Positions 41,536-50,900 of a stretch of DNA of 64,000 nucleotides are shown here, piece after piece. Origin of the DNA: Paratrimastix pyriformis (taxonomy: Eukaryota; Preaxostyla; Paratrimastigidae); NCBI GenBank assembly GCA_027972325.1, contig JAPMOS010000055.1:158501-222500 (forward strand), written 5' to 3'. Positions within the stretch are counted from its first letter, which is position 1. Each line of letters opens with the position of its first letter. The notes beneath the pieces were generated by a model, which saw only the letters and a program-made list of their open reading frames with translations, did no database searches and was not told the DNA's origin. The position numbers and the translations under genes are program-made.

Positions 41536-42237
41536 ATGGGTAAGGTGCTCGATATGATTGACAAAAGAAATGGAAAGATACCAGAGAAAGAGTTCACGAG
41601 CATGCAAAAGACCTTCATGACTCAGCCTGAAATAAAAGCCGGTGTTGATTTTGAACTCGGCAACTTTAGGTTCTACCGTAAGGATGACAGTTGTTGGGCA
41701 ATATTCTTAGGTGACATTAAAGACGGAAAACGAGTGCCACATGAGTACGTGGCGAGTGATGATGTCACTAAAGATGAATCAAATACCAGATATGGATTGG
41801 TTCGTAAGGATGTTGATGTATTTGAGAAGGTGCCTATTGATAGAGCTGATTTCGATATGGCAAAGAAGATATATGATGAACGACTAACAATTACACAACC
41901 ATTTTATGCGGTTCAGCAGACTGACAATGATGCGATCACTTACACCGCATTAGTCACAAAGTACAAGCAGTATCAGAAAGAACTTCCAGAGTTCGTGGCA
42001 AAATATGGACACACAAGCCCTATAGTTGAGGGATTGCGTAAATCAATGCAGGATTTGGCTGTACGGATCGACACAGCGAATAAAAATATTAAACCAGATA
42101 GCAATATTTATAAGTTCTTCATGTCTAACCAACGGAACATATTTGCACCGCAACAGGACACCTCTCAGATGGGTGCATTACAAGGTCTCCTTGAGGCTAT
42201 AAAAGTCAAAACTGACAAAATTACAGGAGGCACCTAA
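41536..42237 (+). CDS. Unknown P1 structural-block protein, right copy (233 aa)
   Basis: The main frame begins MGKVLDMIDKRNGKIP; a frame from ATG 41,408 with a basic N-terminus (MSEKMPANPYSDTVSKTKKR) runs into this point and could be its true start if a base is missing near 41,530. The first half contains DFELGNFRFYRKDDSCWAIF, the second a helical TALVTKYKQYQKELPEFV segment shared with the truncated left copy (7,013-7,435). It ends overlapping the convergent 383-aa gene by four bases. Function unknown; a virion protein by context. Confidence 0.55.
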   Translation: MGKVLDMIDKRNGKIPEKEFTSMQKTFMTQPEIKAGVDFELGNFRFYRKDDSCWAIFLGDIKDGKRVPHEYVASDDVTKDESNTRYGLVRKDVDVFEKVPIDRADFDMAKKIYDERLTITQPFYAVQQTDNDAITYTALVTKYKQYQKELPEFVAKYGHTSPIVEGLRKSMQDLAVRIDTANKNIKPDSNIYKFFMSNQRNIFAPQQDTSQMGALQGLLEAIKVKTDKITGGT

Positions 42238-43385
42238 ATTAATAGAATTCTCGTAAGCGCAAAAACGCCGGCACCAAATATCAGATAGGGAATATAATTT
42301 GTTGTTTCTTTTTCATCAGGATGAATTGGAGTTACAGGTTTAGTCGGATCTTCAGGTTGCCTTGGAGTTGGCGTTACATCAGGAGGAATTGGCTCTTCAG
42401 GAGTGTCAGGCTTCTTATCCTCTTTTTCCTTCTTAGCATTTACAACACATTCATTAAGTTGTTGTATTTGGACATTTGTTAATGTGCCTACATTCTTCCA
42501 ATCTATTACATTACGACAATCAACACAAACTAAGTCACCCCATTGTGGTTTCGATGGCATCTCGGGCTTATTTACATTAATTTGTGCTATTCGTTGCGAT
42601 AAGTACTCAGGCTTATAATAAAAGGTCATCATGAATTCACCCGTTTTGTTCTGACGGTTTAACTCACTCCATTCACATGATTGGACATTAAGATTTGATA
42701 AATCGAGCCCGTTCTGCTTTATAGTTGATGCAATGTATTTGTCCTTATCAGTCATCAGGCTGAAGGCAATCGAATCAATATTCCATAAGCCAGTGATTGT
42801 TGCATGGATGTATTGAATAGAATCATTCATAAAGTACCATTTGTCGTATTCATCCTTCCATTTGTCGAATTTAGCATAATAGTCATCCATCTGTTTTAGG
42901 TATGATTCATTCATTTTGATAATGTTTTGAACCCCTTTTTCACATTCAGATAACTCTTTAGGGGCTGAATCTTCAATGTCTTTCAGACAGTCCCAATTCT
43001 TAGCACATGACTCAATCTTCGAACAGTTTACACACTTTTGGAACTGTGCCTCAGTGGTGGATTTTGCTATTGCCGGAAAAAATTCTGTGGATGAATCAAA
43101 GTCAAAATTGTTGGAGTGTGCAAAAGATAATGCCTGTGGAACCGTGAAATCACTGTAAAAGGCTCTCGTTTTACTCCCTCCACGTAATGGCATTTCAACG
43201 CGTAACTTAGCATATAATGCCTTTAACTCACGCTTTCTGTCCTCACCTTCTACCTTCATCAGATTGTCATATCGACGTTTTGATATAAAGTCCATTTTTA
43301 ACGTCAACCTGATGTAACTAACATTGTTCTGTTGAAAAGCATTGATGAACTTACTTTCGGTATCCAATGAATTCCACTGAATCAT
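42234..43385 (-). CDS. Cys-rich single-pass membrane protein, A16/G9/J5-like, right copy, intact (383 aa)
   Basis: The protein has a helical N-terminal domain, a Cys cluster (CVNCSKIESC, NWDCLKD, SECEKG), a middle helical part, a second Cys region (GDLVCVDCRNVIDW then QIQQLNEC), a Pro/Thr linker and a C-terminal membrane segment (IPYLIFGAGVFALTRILLI). Multiple extracellular cysteines, a closing Q-x-x-C element and a C-terminal anchor are the architecture of the A16/G9/J5 family of entry/fusion-complex proteins. This is architecture, not proven homology. It is divergently paired with the L1/F9-like gene, with 47 bp between starts, in both copies of the block. Confidence 0.42.
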   Translation of the reverse strand: MIQWNSLDTESKFINAFQQNNVSYIRLTLKMDFISKRRYDNLMKVEGEDRKRELKALYAKLRVEMPLRGGSKTRAFYSDFTVPQALSFAHSNNFDFDSSTEFFPAIAKSTTEAQFQKCVNCSKIESCAKNWDCLKDIEDSAPKELSECEKGVQNIIKMNESYLKQMDDYYAKFDKWKDEYDKWYFMNDSIQYIHATITGLWNIDSIAFSLMTDKDKYIASTIKQNGLDLSNLNVQSCEWSELNRQNKTGEFMMTFYYKPEYLSQRIAQINVNKPEMPSKPQWGDLVCVDCRNVIDWKNVGTLTNVQIQQLNECVVNAKKEKEDKKPDTPEEPIPPDVTPTPRQPEDPTKPVTPIHPDEKETTNYIPYLIFGAGVFALTRILLI

Positions 43386-43432
43386 TCTTAATGCTATACA
43401 AGGTGAAATTTTCGATGAGTACTGTATACAAC

Positions 43433-44085
43433 ATGGGTGGAAACATTAGTTATAATTCGATTAGGCAAGACCTGTTGAACTATCTGTCTGTCAATGAAAC
43501 CAACATCATAATGCAACAAGTCAATGTGGTTCTTAATGCAAAGAATGAAATCATCTTTCGTAACATAGCTCACATCAAAACGTGAAGATTTCTTTTGCCA
43601 ATGACATAAAGAACCAAATCATAGCCAAAACGATATTGGAATCAACATCTGCCACATCTGCATTCAACGACATCCTGAACAAGATATCAGAAAAGCAAAA
43701 CCAAGGTGGTATCTTTACCGCTAACTTTAACGTGCTCGACATGATTAAGAAGCTAAAGAACGTGGTTGATGTCAATCGTGTCAACCAACAGATGCAAAAC
43801 ATAAGAAACTCCTTCGACGTTGTCAATTCCTTCCAAGTTATTAATGATGCTTTTGTTCCTTCATCAAGCCTCGAAGATGTGGACTTAACTGCTACCAATC
43901 AACTATACAATAAGCAAGTTTATGATTCATTAGCTGAAATATATTCTGAAGTGGATCAACACACAAAAGATGAGGAAGAACACGACATCGGACAGACTGC
44001 TGATAACACCACCGCATTGATTGCTATTGCTGCTGTCTTAGTGGTTGGCGGCTTTATCTATATGAACAAACAAAACGGAAAGTAA
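43433..44085 (+). pseudogene. N-myristoylated membrane protein, L1/F9-like, right copy, frameshifted
   Basis: The start MGGNIS and the C-terminal membrane segment (ALIAIAAVLVVGGFIYM) are the same as in the left copy at 9,421-10,074, with mostly synonymous differences. A one-base difference near 43,579 moves the second half into another frame. Similarity between the two blocks ends a few bases after the stop, and the proposed end of P1 is 62 bp further on. Confidence 0.5.
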
Positions 44086-44142
44086 TTGCCTCTTTTTGAA
44101 ATGGATGTCAATCATTGTTCCATGAAAACAACGTCAATTTAC

Positions 44143-44421
44143 TTACTTATGAAGTTCCATTTCGATAAGATCATCAGTGAGTCCGGTTGCCTGGGTGTCC
44201 GCCTCTTCGGCATGTTCTTCCACTGGTGCTTCCACACGGGAACGGCGCCCTGTAGGTGTCCGTGAGCGCGAGCGGGAGCGCGACCGTTTTTTTGCCTCTT
44301 GGAGAATCTCGGATTCATCGACTGAGTGTAGAATACGCGATTCTGAAATTTTTGCAGAGGTGAAACTGAAGTGAACGTGTTCATCATTTTTCACACATTT
44401 CCAACTGGGAGAAAAACGCAA
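44143..44421 (-). pseudogene. Arg/Ser-repeat coding fragment at the P1 edge
   Basis: An open frame of 92 codons without a good ATG contains RSRSRSRSRTPTGRRSR, an RS-like tract, followed by an acidic end. Its stop codon lies within the proposed terminal sequence of P1, so it may be a host exon cut by the insertion. It is equally possible that it is a chance frame. Confidence 0.3.
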
Positions 44422-44449
44422 CCGTCGAAATGGGTACCGTAAAACACGA

Positions 44450-44640
44450 TATTTAGTACCCCCCGAAATTTAGTACCCCCCCCTATTTTTCGGGCTCGGA
44501 CCAGACATTAGAGAAAAACCCGAAATTCGCGCAAATTTCGGCTATATGGGGGTACTAAATTTTGGCTATAGGGGGTACTAAATTTTGGCTATAGGGGGTA
44601 CTAAATTTTGGCTATAGGGGGTACTAAATTTTGTGTGAAC
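44450..44640. repeat. Short repeats built on TAGTACCCCC / GGGGGTACTA
   Basis: TTTAGTACCCCCC occurs twice near 44,451-44,485, and its complement is repeated at 44,545-44,632 in about 26-bp units with TACTAAATTTTGGCTATAG. The whole can fold back on itself. The same TTTAGTACCCCC string occurs in every unit of the 142-bp satellite at 52,061-58,052. Confidence 0.6.
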
Positions 44641-44934
44641 CACTGTTTCCGGTTTTGTATGGACGGGGCGTCGACAAGAACCCAGAGTGCACAGGGCGTT
44701 CATGAACGGGGGGGGGGGGGGGGGTGAGCGAGAGCCGGTTTTGGGGATCCTCTGGGAGAAAACTGGTAATGCACGCAGCCCCCTCCCCCCCCCCCCCCCC
44801 GAGCCCGATTATCCGGCCCCTCCAACGATTTCACCCCCACCCCCTCCTCGAGCATTCGTATAAGATCATTTTTGTTTTTGCAGAAAACCGGACCGGAAAA
44901 CTGCGGGACGGGGGATGGTGGGGTTGGGGGTGGT
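44641..44934. other. Non-coding stretch with long G and C runs
   Basis: A run of about 18 G near 44,707-44,724 and a run of about 18 C near 44,783-44,800 are opposite in sense and could pair or form G-quadruplexes. No gene is supported. Such runs are error-prone in assemblies. Confidence 0.5.
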
Positions 44935-46275
44935 TTATTCTGGTGGCGCGTGACCAACGACGGGGACCAGAGCGCCTCCCGCAGCAGGGAGCGGGGCATC
45001 GAAGGTGGCATCGTAAGGCCGCAGCTTGTTGCGCGCGTAGACCTTGGGAATGCTCGGCTTGACCCGATCGTCAAAATCGATAACGTAGGTCCCGTTGCGC
45101 CTGCGTTCCGCCACCCTCCCGGCCCAGCAGAACTTGCCAATGCCGGGCCGGCGCCATTTGGCAGGCGGGGCGACCATGACGCGAGTCCCCTCCTCGATGG
45201 TCTCTTGGTCCTTGTTGCGGCGCCGCTCAATGTAGCCGTACTCGCGGTGCCGGTAGAACGCCACGGCCTCCTTGATTTGGCGGACCTCCGCGGCCGTCAG
45301 GTTGGCGAACTTGTCCGGCAGCTGGGCCATGTCGCCCAGTTGTTCATACTCGGGGAGGTAGAGCGACATCATCACAACCGGGCGTTGCTGGAAGACCGAA
45401 GAAACCGTGGCCGTGTTGTACAGGTGCACGGCGGGCTGCAGGAAGGGTTGCCACGGCAGCTCGCGGTTGGTGGCCGGCACGATCCGCATCTTCATCACCC
45501 GGTTCTTGATCTTCTTGACGGCGTTCTCGGCCTTCCCATGAGACTGGGGGTAGTACGGCCTCGACCGGTGGTGCTCCATGTGGACCCCGGGCAGCAGGTT
45601 CTTGTTCCTGAGCGGGTTGATGACTGTGAAGAGCAAATCCGAAACGCACAGAACAGACGCGATCCACTCGGCCACGCGCTGGTTGACGAACTCGGTCCCA
45701 TTGTCGGTCACGATCCGGGTGGGGAGCAGATTGGGCTCGTCGCTGGTGAACACACGACTGAGAAGGGCGGTCACCTCCTCCCCGGTGGCCTTCGTCTCCC
45801 ATGTCGCGGCGGCCCACATGTAGCTCGTGAAGTGGTCCACCAGAACGCAGAACGCGCGAGGCGGCTGGCAGCTCATCTCGAAGCCGCCGCAGTCGAGCTC
45901 GACCACCTCGAGGGGCCGGTTGACCACCAAGGCGTGGTACTTGGGATGCTCGTACGTGGGCCGGACGCTCTGGCACTGGCCACACGTCCCGATGATGTCC
46001 CGCGCAAGTTGATCCAGGCCAATGATGTAGTAGAGGCCTTTCGCGTAGGCAATCAGGGCATCTCGGTTGAGGTGCCCCTGCTGGACATGCAAGCGCCGCA
46101 GCAAGCGCACACGGCGGGCAAGCGGGTAGATCACGGGTACCCAGATGGGCCGATCGCGGATCTCGTGGTCGAAGCGGAGCCGCTGCAGAACTCCCCCCTC
46201 GTCGACGCGGTACAACCCTTCACGGGCATGTTTGCGGCAGTTCGACCGATAACTGGGTGTTCCTCCCCGGACTGA
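44935..46275 (-). CDS. Gypsy-class integrase, intron-containing, no reverse transcriptase nearby
   Basis: The main exon holds an HHCC zinc-binding domain (HVQQGHLN...GTCGQCQ), a catalytic core with Asp in VELDCGGFE, Asp in TDNGTEF and Glu in GKAENAVKK, and a C-terminal chromatin/DNA-binding part (RPGIGKFCWAGRVAER...YVIDF). Its frame enters through a splice acceptor (TTTTTCAG at about 46,276 on the minus strand) from the acidic exon at 46,348-46,687. Ty3/gypsy elements carry such integrases after RT, but no RT is seen for 6 kb upstream. A Ginger-type DNA transposon or a domesticated integrase fits better. Confidence 0.78.
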   Translation of the reverse strand, partial: SVRGGTPSYRSNCRKHAREGLYRVDEGGVLQRLRFDHEIRDRPIWVPVIYPLARRVRLLRRLHVQQGHLNRDALIAYAKGLYYIIGLDQLARDIIGTCGQCQSVRPTYEHPKYHALVVNRPLEVVELDCGGFEMSCQPPRAFCVLVDHFTSYMWAAATWETKATGEEVTALLSRVFTSDEPNLLPTRIVTDNGTEFVNQRVAEWIASVLCVSDLLFTVINPLRNKNLLPGVHMEHHRSRPYYPQSHGKAENAVKKIKNRVMKMRIVPATNRELPWQPFLQPAVHLYNTATVSSVFQQRPVVMMSLYLPEYEQLGDMAQLPDKFANLTAAEVRQIKEAVAFYRHREYGYIERRRNKDQETIEEGTRVMVAPPAKWRRPGIGKFCWAGRVAERRRNGTYVIDFDDRVKPSIPKVYARNKLRPYDATFDAPLPAAGGALVPVVGHAPPE

Positions 46276-46687
46276 AAAATGAGACAAACGGGGCATTGAT
46301 CATGACATGGAAAACCAAAAACAGACGTTCCACCCCGGTAAGGATCAGGTGGATCCCCCGCGCCGTCCGGTCGTAGCTTCCATAATCAGCCACATCACCA
46401 TCGTCCCCGTCCTCTGCTACATCAACCACGACGTCAATCTCGGCGGCTTCTGCGGGGTCCAGGTCTCCAAGGGCTGGCTCTTCGGCCTCCTCATGTGCCG
46501 CCTCGTCACCACCTCCGAAAAATATCTCCTCCTCAGGAAGCGGTGGAGGGAGGTCGTCCTCAACTGGAGGGAGGTCGTCCTCAACCAGCTCCTCAGGAAG
46601 CGGTGGAGGGAGGTCGTCTCCAACCAGTTCTTCTTCGATTGGTTCCATATCAGTGGCGCCACTCGAGTGGCTATCACCCTCTCCCAA
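46276..46687 (-). CDS. Acidic exon(s) upstream of the integrase
   Basis: The frame encodes a Glu/Asp/Pro-rich repeat (DDLPPPLPEE repeated) followed by an Asp/Val-rich section ending in TARGIHLI. A GT near 46,340 and an AG at about 46,276 would join it in frame with the integrase and remove about 65 bp. A (GGT)n microsatellite borders it at 46,691-46,713. The role is unknown; it may be an unstructured N-terminal extension of the integrase. Confidence 0.4.
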
Positions 46688-46828
46688 CCCCGGTGGTGGT
46701 GGTGGTGGTGGTGGCAGCTTGTTGTTCAGTCAAGACAATTTGTCGGTGTCATTGCTGTCGTGTTTCATAGACAAAAAACAAAAAGCTGAATTGAAAAGAG
46801 GGGTTGAGGGGTTGGACGGTATTACGAG

Positions 46829-49800
46829 TTACTGGAAGTCCGCGCGTTCCTCTGGCAGAAGGCCGTTGCCCAAAGCTTCCGGATCCTCCAGTGGGTTGAA
46901 CTCGTCGGAAGGAGGAAGCCGCTGATAAGGCTCATCATCGGGAGCGGGGATCAGGGGGCCCTCTTGGTCGTCTTGAAGCTCGAAGGCCTGCTCTTGTTGT
47001 CGTTGCTCGGCGGTGGTGGTCTGCTCGGAGGCCTGCTCTTCTTGTAGAGCCGGGGCAGGTTCTTCTTGAGGGGGGAGCAGAGGAAGATGCAGGTCCCAGC
47101 CGTCGACAGGGGGTGCCTTGACGTTGCAGAGCCCCGGCTCATGGGCTTCGAGGGGCAGGTATGCTTCGCCCTGCTGGTGCACCAGCACCGGAGGCACGTG
47201 GCCGATCATGAGGCTCTCCACTGCAGGCGCCCGGTCAATCAGATCAACGCGCGTTCCGGTGGTCTCTGCCGCCAGGAGAGCCGGCCCACAGCCGCAGAAG
47301 CAGTCCAACACAGGGCCCGGCCCCCCGTAGCGGCGGAAGAGGTAGACGTAAAGATCGGCCGGCTTGGCGAAGCGGTCCTGCCCCGCCTGGTGCCGCAGGT
47401 AGACCGCGTTGGTGCGCGGGTTGGCCCGGGCGTTCATCTCGGCCAACTTCGCACTCGGAGAAGGGCACAGTACATCCCAGCGCCAGTTGACGGGCCCCTC
47501 GTGGCCTCGCTGGAAAACCTCGATGGGCAGCTCCACCTCCTCAGGGCGGGGGGCTCCCGGTGAGAGCGACGGCCGGGGGTTGGCCTCCTCGAGGTAATCT
47601 GCGCGAAGAAGTGATGAAGAAGGACAAGTTAAAAACCAATTGTATCGTGAAGGGAATGAATCACGGACTTCCCCAGATGGCACGAATTCGGTGATCGCTC
47701 ACGAAATCGAAGCACTCGAGAGCCGGCGTCCATTGCTGGGACAGGTTGGCCTCGGTATCCATCACGATGATGGTACCGTTGGGGGCAATGAACGAGTCGA
47801 GGTACTGGACCAGGGATCCGTAGTCCGGGGTGGGTCTGTCTCGAGGGTCGTCGGTAATGCCCCAGGGAGCATCCAACACGGCCAAGGTATAGAGTGTCTA
47901 TCGAATGAAACGAAGATGTTAGTGGGGATCCAACAAGTTGGAAACTGCAGACACGGCGGGGATTATCCTTCGCGCGAAACAAGATCTCTTCGGCATCCCC
48001 GCGGTAGAACCGGGCCAAGGTTTCACCAAAAGGGATCGTGGCCTTCCGCGGGTGCGGAAAGCAGCTGGGGGCGGGAACGAGGCGCAGCGAACGCGGGCTT
48101 GGTGGTGACCTGGGCGACTGACGCAGCTGCGGTGGCTTGGAGTGTTGTTGCTGGGCCTGGGCCGGGGTCTGGTGTTGAGGCTGACCCGGCTGGGGCTGAG
48201 GCTGAGCCGGCTTGGCCTGGGGGGCGGGCTGCGGCGGCTTGGCCTTGGCCTGGGGGGCGGGCTGCGGCGGCTTGGCCTGGGGGGCGGGCTGCGGCGGCTT
48301 GGCCTTGGCCTGGGGGGCGGGCTGCGGCGGCTTGGCCTGGGGGGCGTGCTGCGGCGGCTTGGCCTGGCTGGCTTGGGGCTTGGCTTTGGGCTCGGGCTCG
48401 GGCACCGGCTTCGCCCAAGGCTGGGCTTCCTCGGTGGCCGACTCCGGCTCCGGTGGGAGTGCGCAGGCCTTGACCTCATAGTCGTCATCGGCCTCCGCCG
48501 CCTTGGCCTCAGCTTCGGAGGTCGGCTCGGCTTGGGAAAGAAGCGCCTTCAGGGTGGCCCGCTTGGCCGGCTCTGACTTCGGCGGCTCTGGGTGCTCGGA
48601 GGCTTCCTCCCGGAGTGCCCGCTTTTCCTCACGTAGTTCCCGGTCGACGGTCTTCAGCGTGCGCTTGCTGGCACGGGGGATGTCGTGGTGTCCCGTCTCC
48701 TCCCAGAGCCGGGCGTACGGGCAGTGCTCGGGCATCAGGTAGTCCTGCATTGCCGGTGGCAGTTGTGCCGCGCACCACCCCAGCCAGTAACCGAGGACCA
48801 ACTCGAAGTCGGAGAGAGGCCGGCCGTCCATGAACCTGATCTCTGGGGGCAGGTTGCCAACGTCGGTCTCGTTGAGGCGCTCGAACGGGCAGCCCAGCTC
48901 GCCCAGCATCTCGGTGAAGGCCGGGAGTCGCACCTTGCCCTTGAGGATTTGGAACGGCCGCACGTTGAGGCAATTCATGAAGGCGAAGGTCTCGGTCCGG
49001 ACGAGATGGCACCGTAGGACCTCCCGGGCGGCCTCGTCGGGGGGCAGGTAGAGGACGGGCTGGCGGGTTCAGTAGCCGAGGACCAAGTCGAAGTCGGTGA
49101 GAGGCCGGCCGTCGATGCGGATGCAGGTGATCTCTAGGGGCAGGTTGCGCACGTCCGTCTCGTTCAGGCGCTCGAACGGGCAGCCCAGTTCGCCCAGCAT
49201 CTCGGTGAAGGCCGGGAGTCGCACCTTGCCCTTGCGGATTTGGAACGGCCGCACGTTGAGGCAATTCATGAAGGCGAAGGTCTCGGTCCGGACGAGATGG
49301 CACCGTAGGACCTCCCGGGCGGCCTCGTCGGGGGGCAGGTAGAGGACGGGCTGGCGGGTTCAGTAGCCGAGGACCAAGTCGAAGTCGGTGAGAGGCCGGC
49401 CGTCGATGCGGATGCAGGTGATCTCTAGGGGCAGGTTGCGCACGTCCGTCTCGTTCAGGCGCTCGAACGGGCAGCCCAGTTCGCCCAGCATCTCGGTGAA
49501 GGCCGGGAGTCGCACCTTGCCCTTGCGGATTTGGAACGGCCGCACGTTGAGGCAATTCATGAAGGCGAAGGTCTCGGTCCGGACGAGATGGCACCGTAGG
49601 ACCTCCCGGGCGGCCTCGTCGGGGGGCAGGTAGAGGACGGGCTGGCGGGTTCCGTCGGCCACCTCGGCAGCATCGTGGGCCTCCAGCAGCAGGAAGGTCT
49701 GCTCGGCCTGTCGAATGGGCTTCTTCATTTCGGGCGCAACAACAGAATTGGCCTCGGAGCCGCTGAACGACCCCTGCAGCAGGGCGCGTGCAACCCAGCA

Positions 49801-50850
49801 ATTCATCTCCAAATCTCTGGCCTAGCGGGACGGGCACGAACAACGTGTGTGAGCGCCAGCGTGGAAATGGTTGTTCCGAGCAGACCTCAAAGATGCGCCA
49901 GAGGTTCGTGGGTGACGGCTGTCGCTCGACCGGGAGCCGGGAGAGCTCACACAGCAGCTCCAGGGAGAAGCTCGCCAGCATCTTCAGGAGTCTAGTCATC
50001 GACAAAGGCATGTGGGGAGAGTGCAAGGAGAGTGAGTGGACAGACTTGGAAGGGGCGTCCACGCTCTTCGGAAGTGCAGCTCACTGAGGGCGGGAGCCAA
50101 CAGTGTGTCCAAGTCCGGATGGTCAAGGGAGTAGAGCTTGGGGCCTGATAAGAGGAGGTGAGGTGATGATGCGAGAAAAATGGGAGAGACAACAGACTTG
50201 GAGGGAGGCACGCTTGAGGTTCAGCAGGACATCGAAGGTGCTGCTTCCAAACCTCGCGTCGTGGGTGAGCAGGTTGACCCGATGTTGCAGTTCGAGCATG
50301 GCCTCTGGCTCGAGCGTGTTGTAAACGGCCACGTCGATGTAGTCCTCCTTCAGGTGCTGTGCAGGGGGAGAAGATGGTTCGTTGTTGATGGCTGCGACAC
50401 CGTACCGCAGACCTTCCTGATCTTGGGGAACTCCTCGTTGAGCTTCTCCACCCTTTCACGAAGCGCGTCCCGCTGTTCCGGGGTGATCCCGGTCGGCAAC
50501 TCGGAGACCCGGCGCGGGTCTACGATGATGCGTGCCACTTGGAACCTAGAGACACATTAGAGGCCGAGCCCCAAAAAAACGAGCGCTGTGCAGACCGGTG
50601 CGAGCCATCGACCACCTGGTATCGAGCCTCAACCTGGGGCGACTTCTGCACGATGATGCTGAACAGGACCGAGGCACCCAGTTTGTTGAACCACTCGATA
50701 ATTGCGGCCAAACGCTCGTAGGACAGGGGCCGGGCGAGGCTCGGGCAGGGGTCGATGGAGCTCAGGAGGACCTGTGCCCTTTTGGCGATGCTTTTCCCCG
50801 GCTGGGATACATTGATGAGGCCCCCCCTACCCACCAACCCGAACAAAGCA
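46829..50850 (-). CDS. ParB-like domain plus DNA N6A/N4C-type methyltransferase, multi-exon
   Basis: Successive minus-strand frames join across GT...AG introns. Exons at about 50,600-50,846 and 50,420-50,540 carry a ParB-like unit (YQVVDGSHR, then [14 protein letters not shown]). Later exons carry the repeated segment (48,779-49,812), a long Pro/Gln/Ala/Lys repeat (about 48,180-48,420), then a beta-class methyltransferase: the DPPW-like motif LDAPWGI (about 47,870) followed by a target region and, in the next exon, motif X/I ([22 protein letters not shown], about 47,290-47,350). Motif IV before motif I is the order of beta-class amino-methyltransferases. The intron between 47,600 and 47,690 has a GT donor and CGCAG acceptor. 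The Cys in DCFCGCG is unusual. It may be a host gene or transposon cargo. Confidence 0.6.
48779..49651 (-). repeat. Tandem triplication of a 291-bp coding unit
   Basis: Units 49,361-49,651 and 49,070-49,360 are essentially identical; unit 48,779-49,069 is slightly diverged. Each encodes [25 protein letters not shown] and [16 protein letters not shown] and has a length divisible by three. At each junction of the first two units a TGA follows VLGY, whereas in the last unit VLGY continues into WLGW. The duplication thus truncates the protein unless the units are alternative or spliced out. Confidence 0.85.
49652..50214 (-). CDS. Probable further exons between the ParB part and the repeated unit
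   Basis: The frame 49,652-49,812 encodes [25 protein letters not shown] and leads in frame into the repeated unit. Frames upstream to about 50,214 (for example [12 protein letters not shown] near 50,215) have consistent codon bias but exon limits are uncertain. They belong to the same minus-strand gene. Confidence 0.35.
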
Positions 50851-50900
50851 AAAGGAAGTCAGTCACTTGTTGGTCAAAAACAAGGAACGATAAAAAGAGG

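Larger units (their letters stand above)
6255..44147. mobile_element. Polinton/Maverick element P1 (virus-like), interrupted by P2
   Basis: An AT-rich block in GC-rich surroundings encodes protein-primed DNA polymerase B, retroviral-type integrase, a VLTF3-like factor, a GIY-YIG nuclease and several probable virion proteins. The left end is cut by the DIRS element. The right end is proposed at 44,147 because the sequence there (TTTACTTACT) matches the last ten bases of P2, and GC-richer sequence follows. P2 (13,517-32,996) sits inside it, so P1 proper is 6,255-13,516 plus 32,997-44,147, about 18.4 kb. A structural gene block occurs at both ends of P1 in the same orientation, so two partial P1-type elements joined head to tail remain possible. 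No major capsid protein was recognised. Confidence 0.75.

Noticed and set aside
6255-44147. Bacterial prophage or plasmid contamination
   Set aside because: The genes are Polinton-type (protein-primed PolB, retroviral-type integrase, adenain), Harbinger and DIRS elements interrupt the block, and no bacterial gene organisation is seen.
46307-48576. Plus-strand open frames opposite the integrase and methyltransferase genes
   Set aside because: They are mirror images of minus-strand coding exons that carry recognisable motifs.
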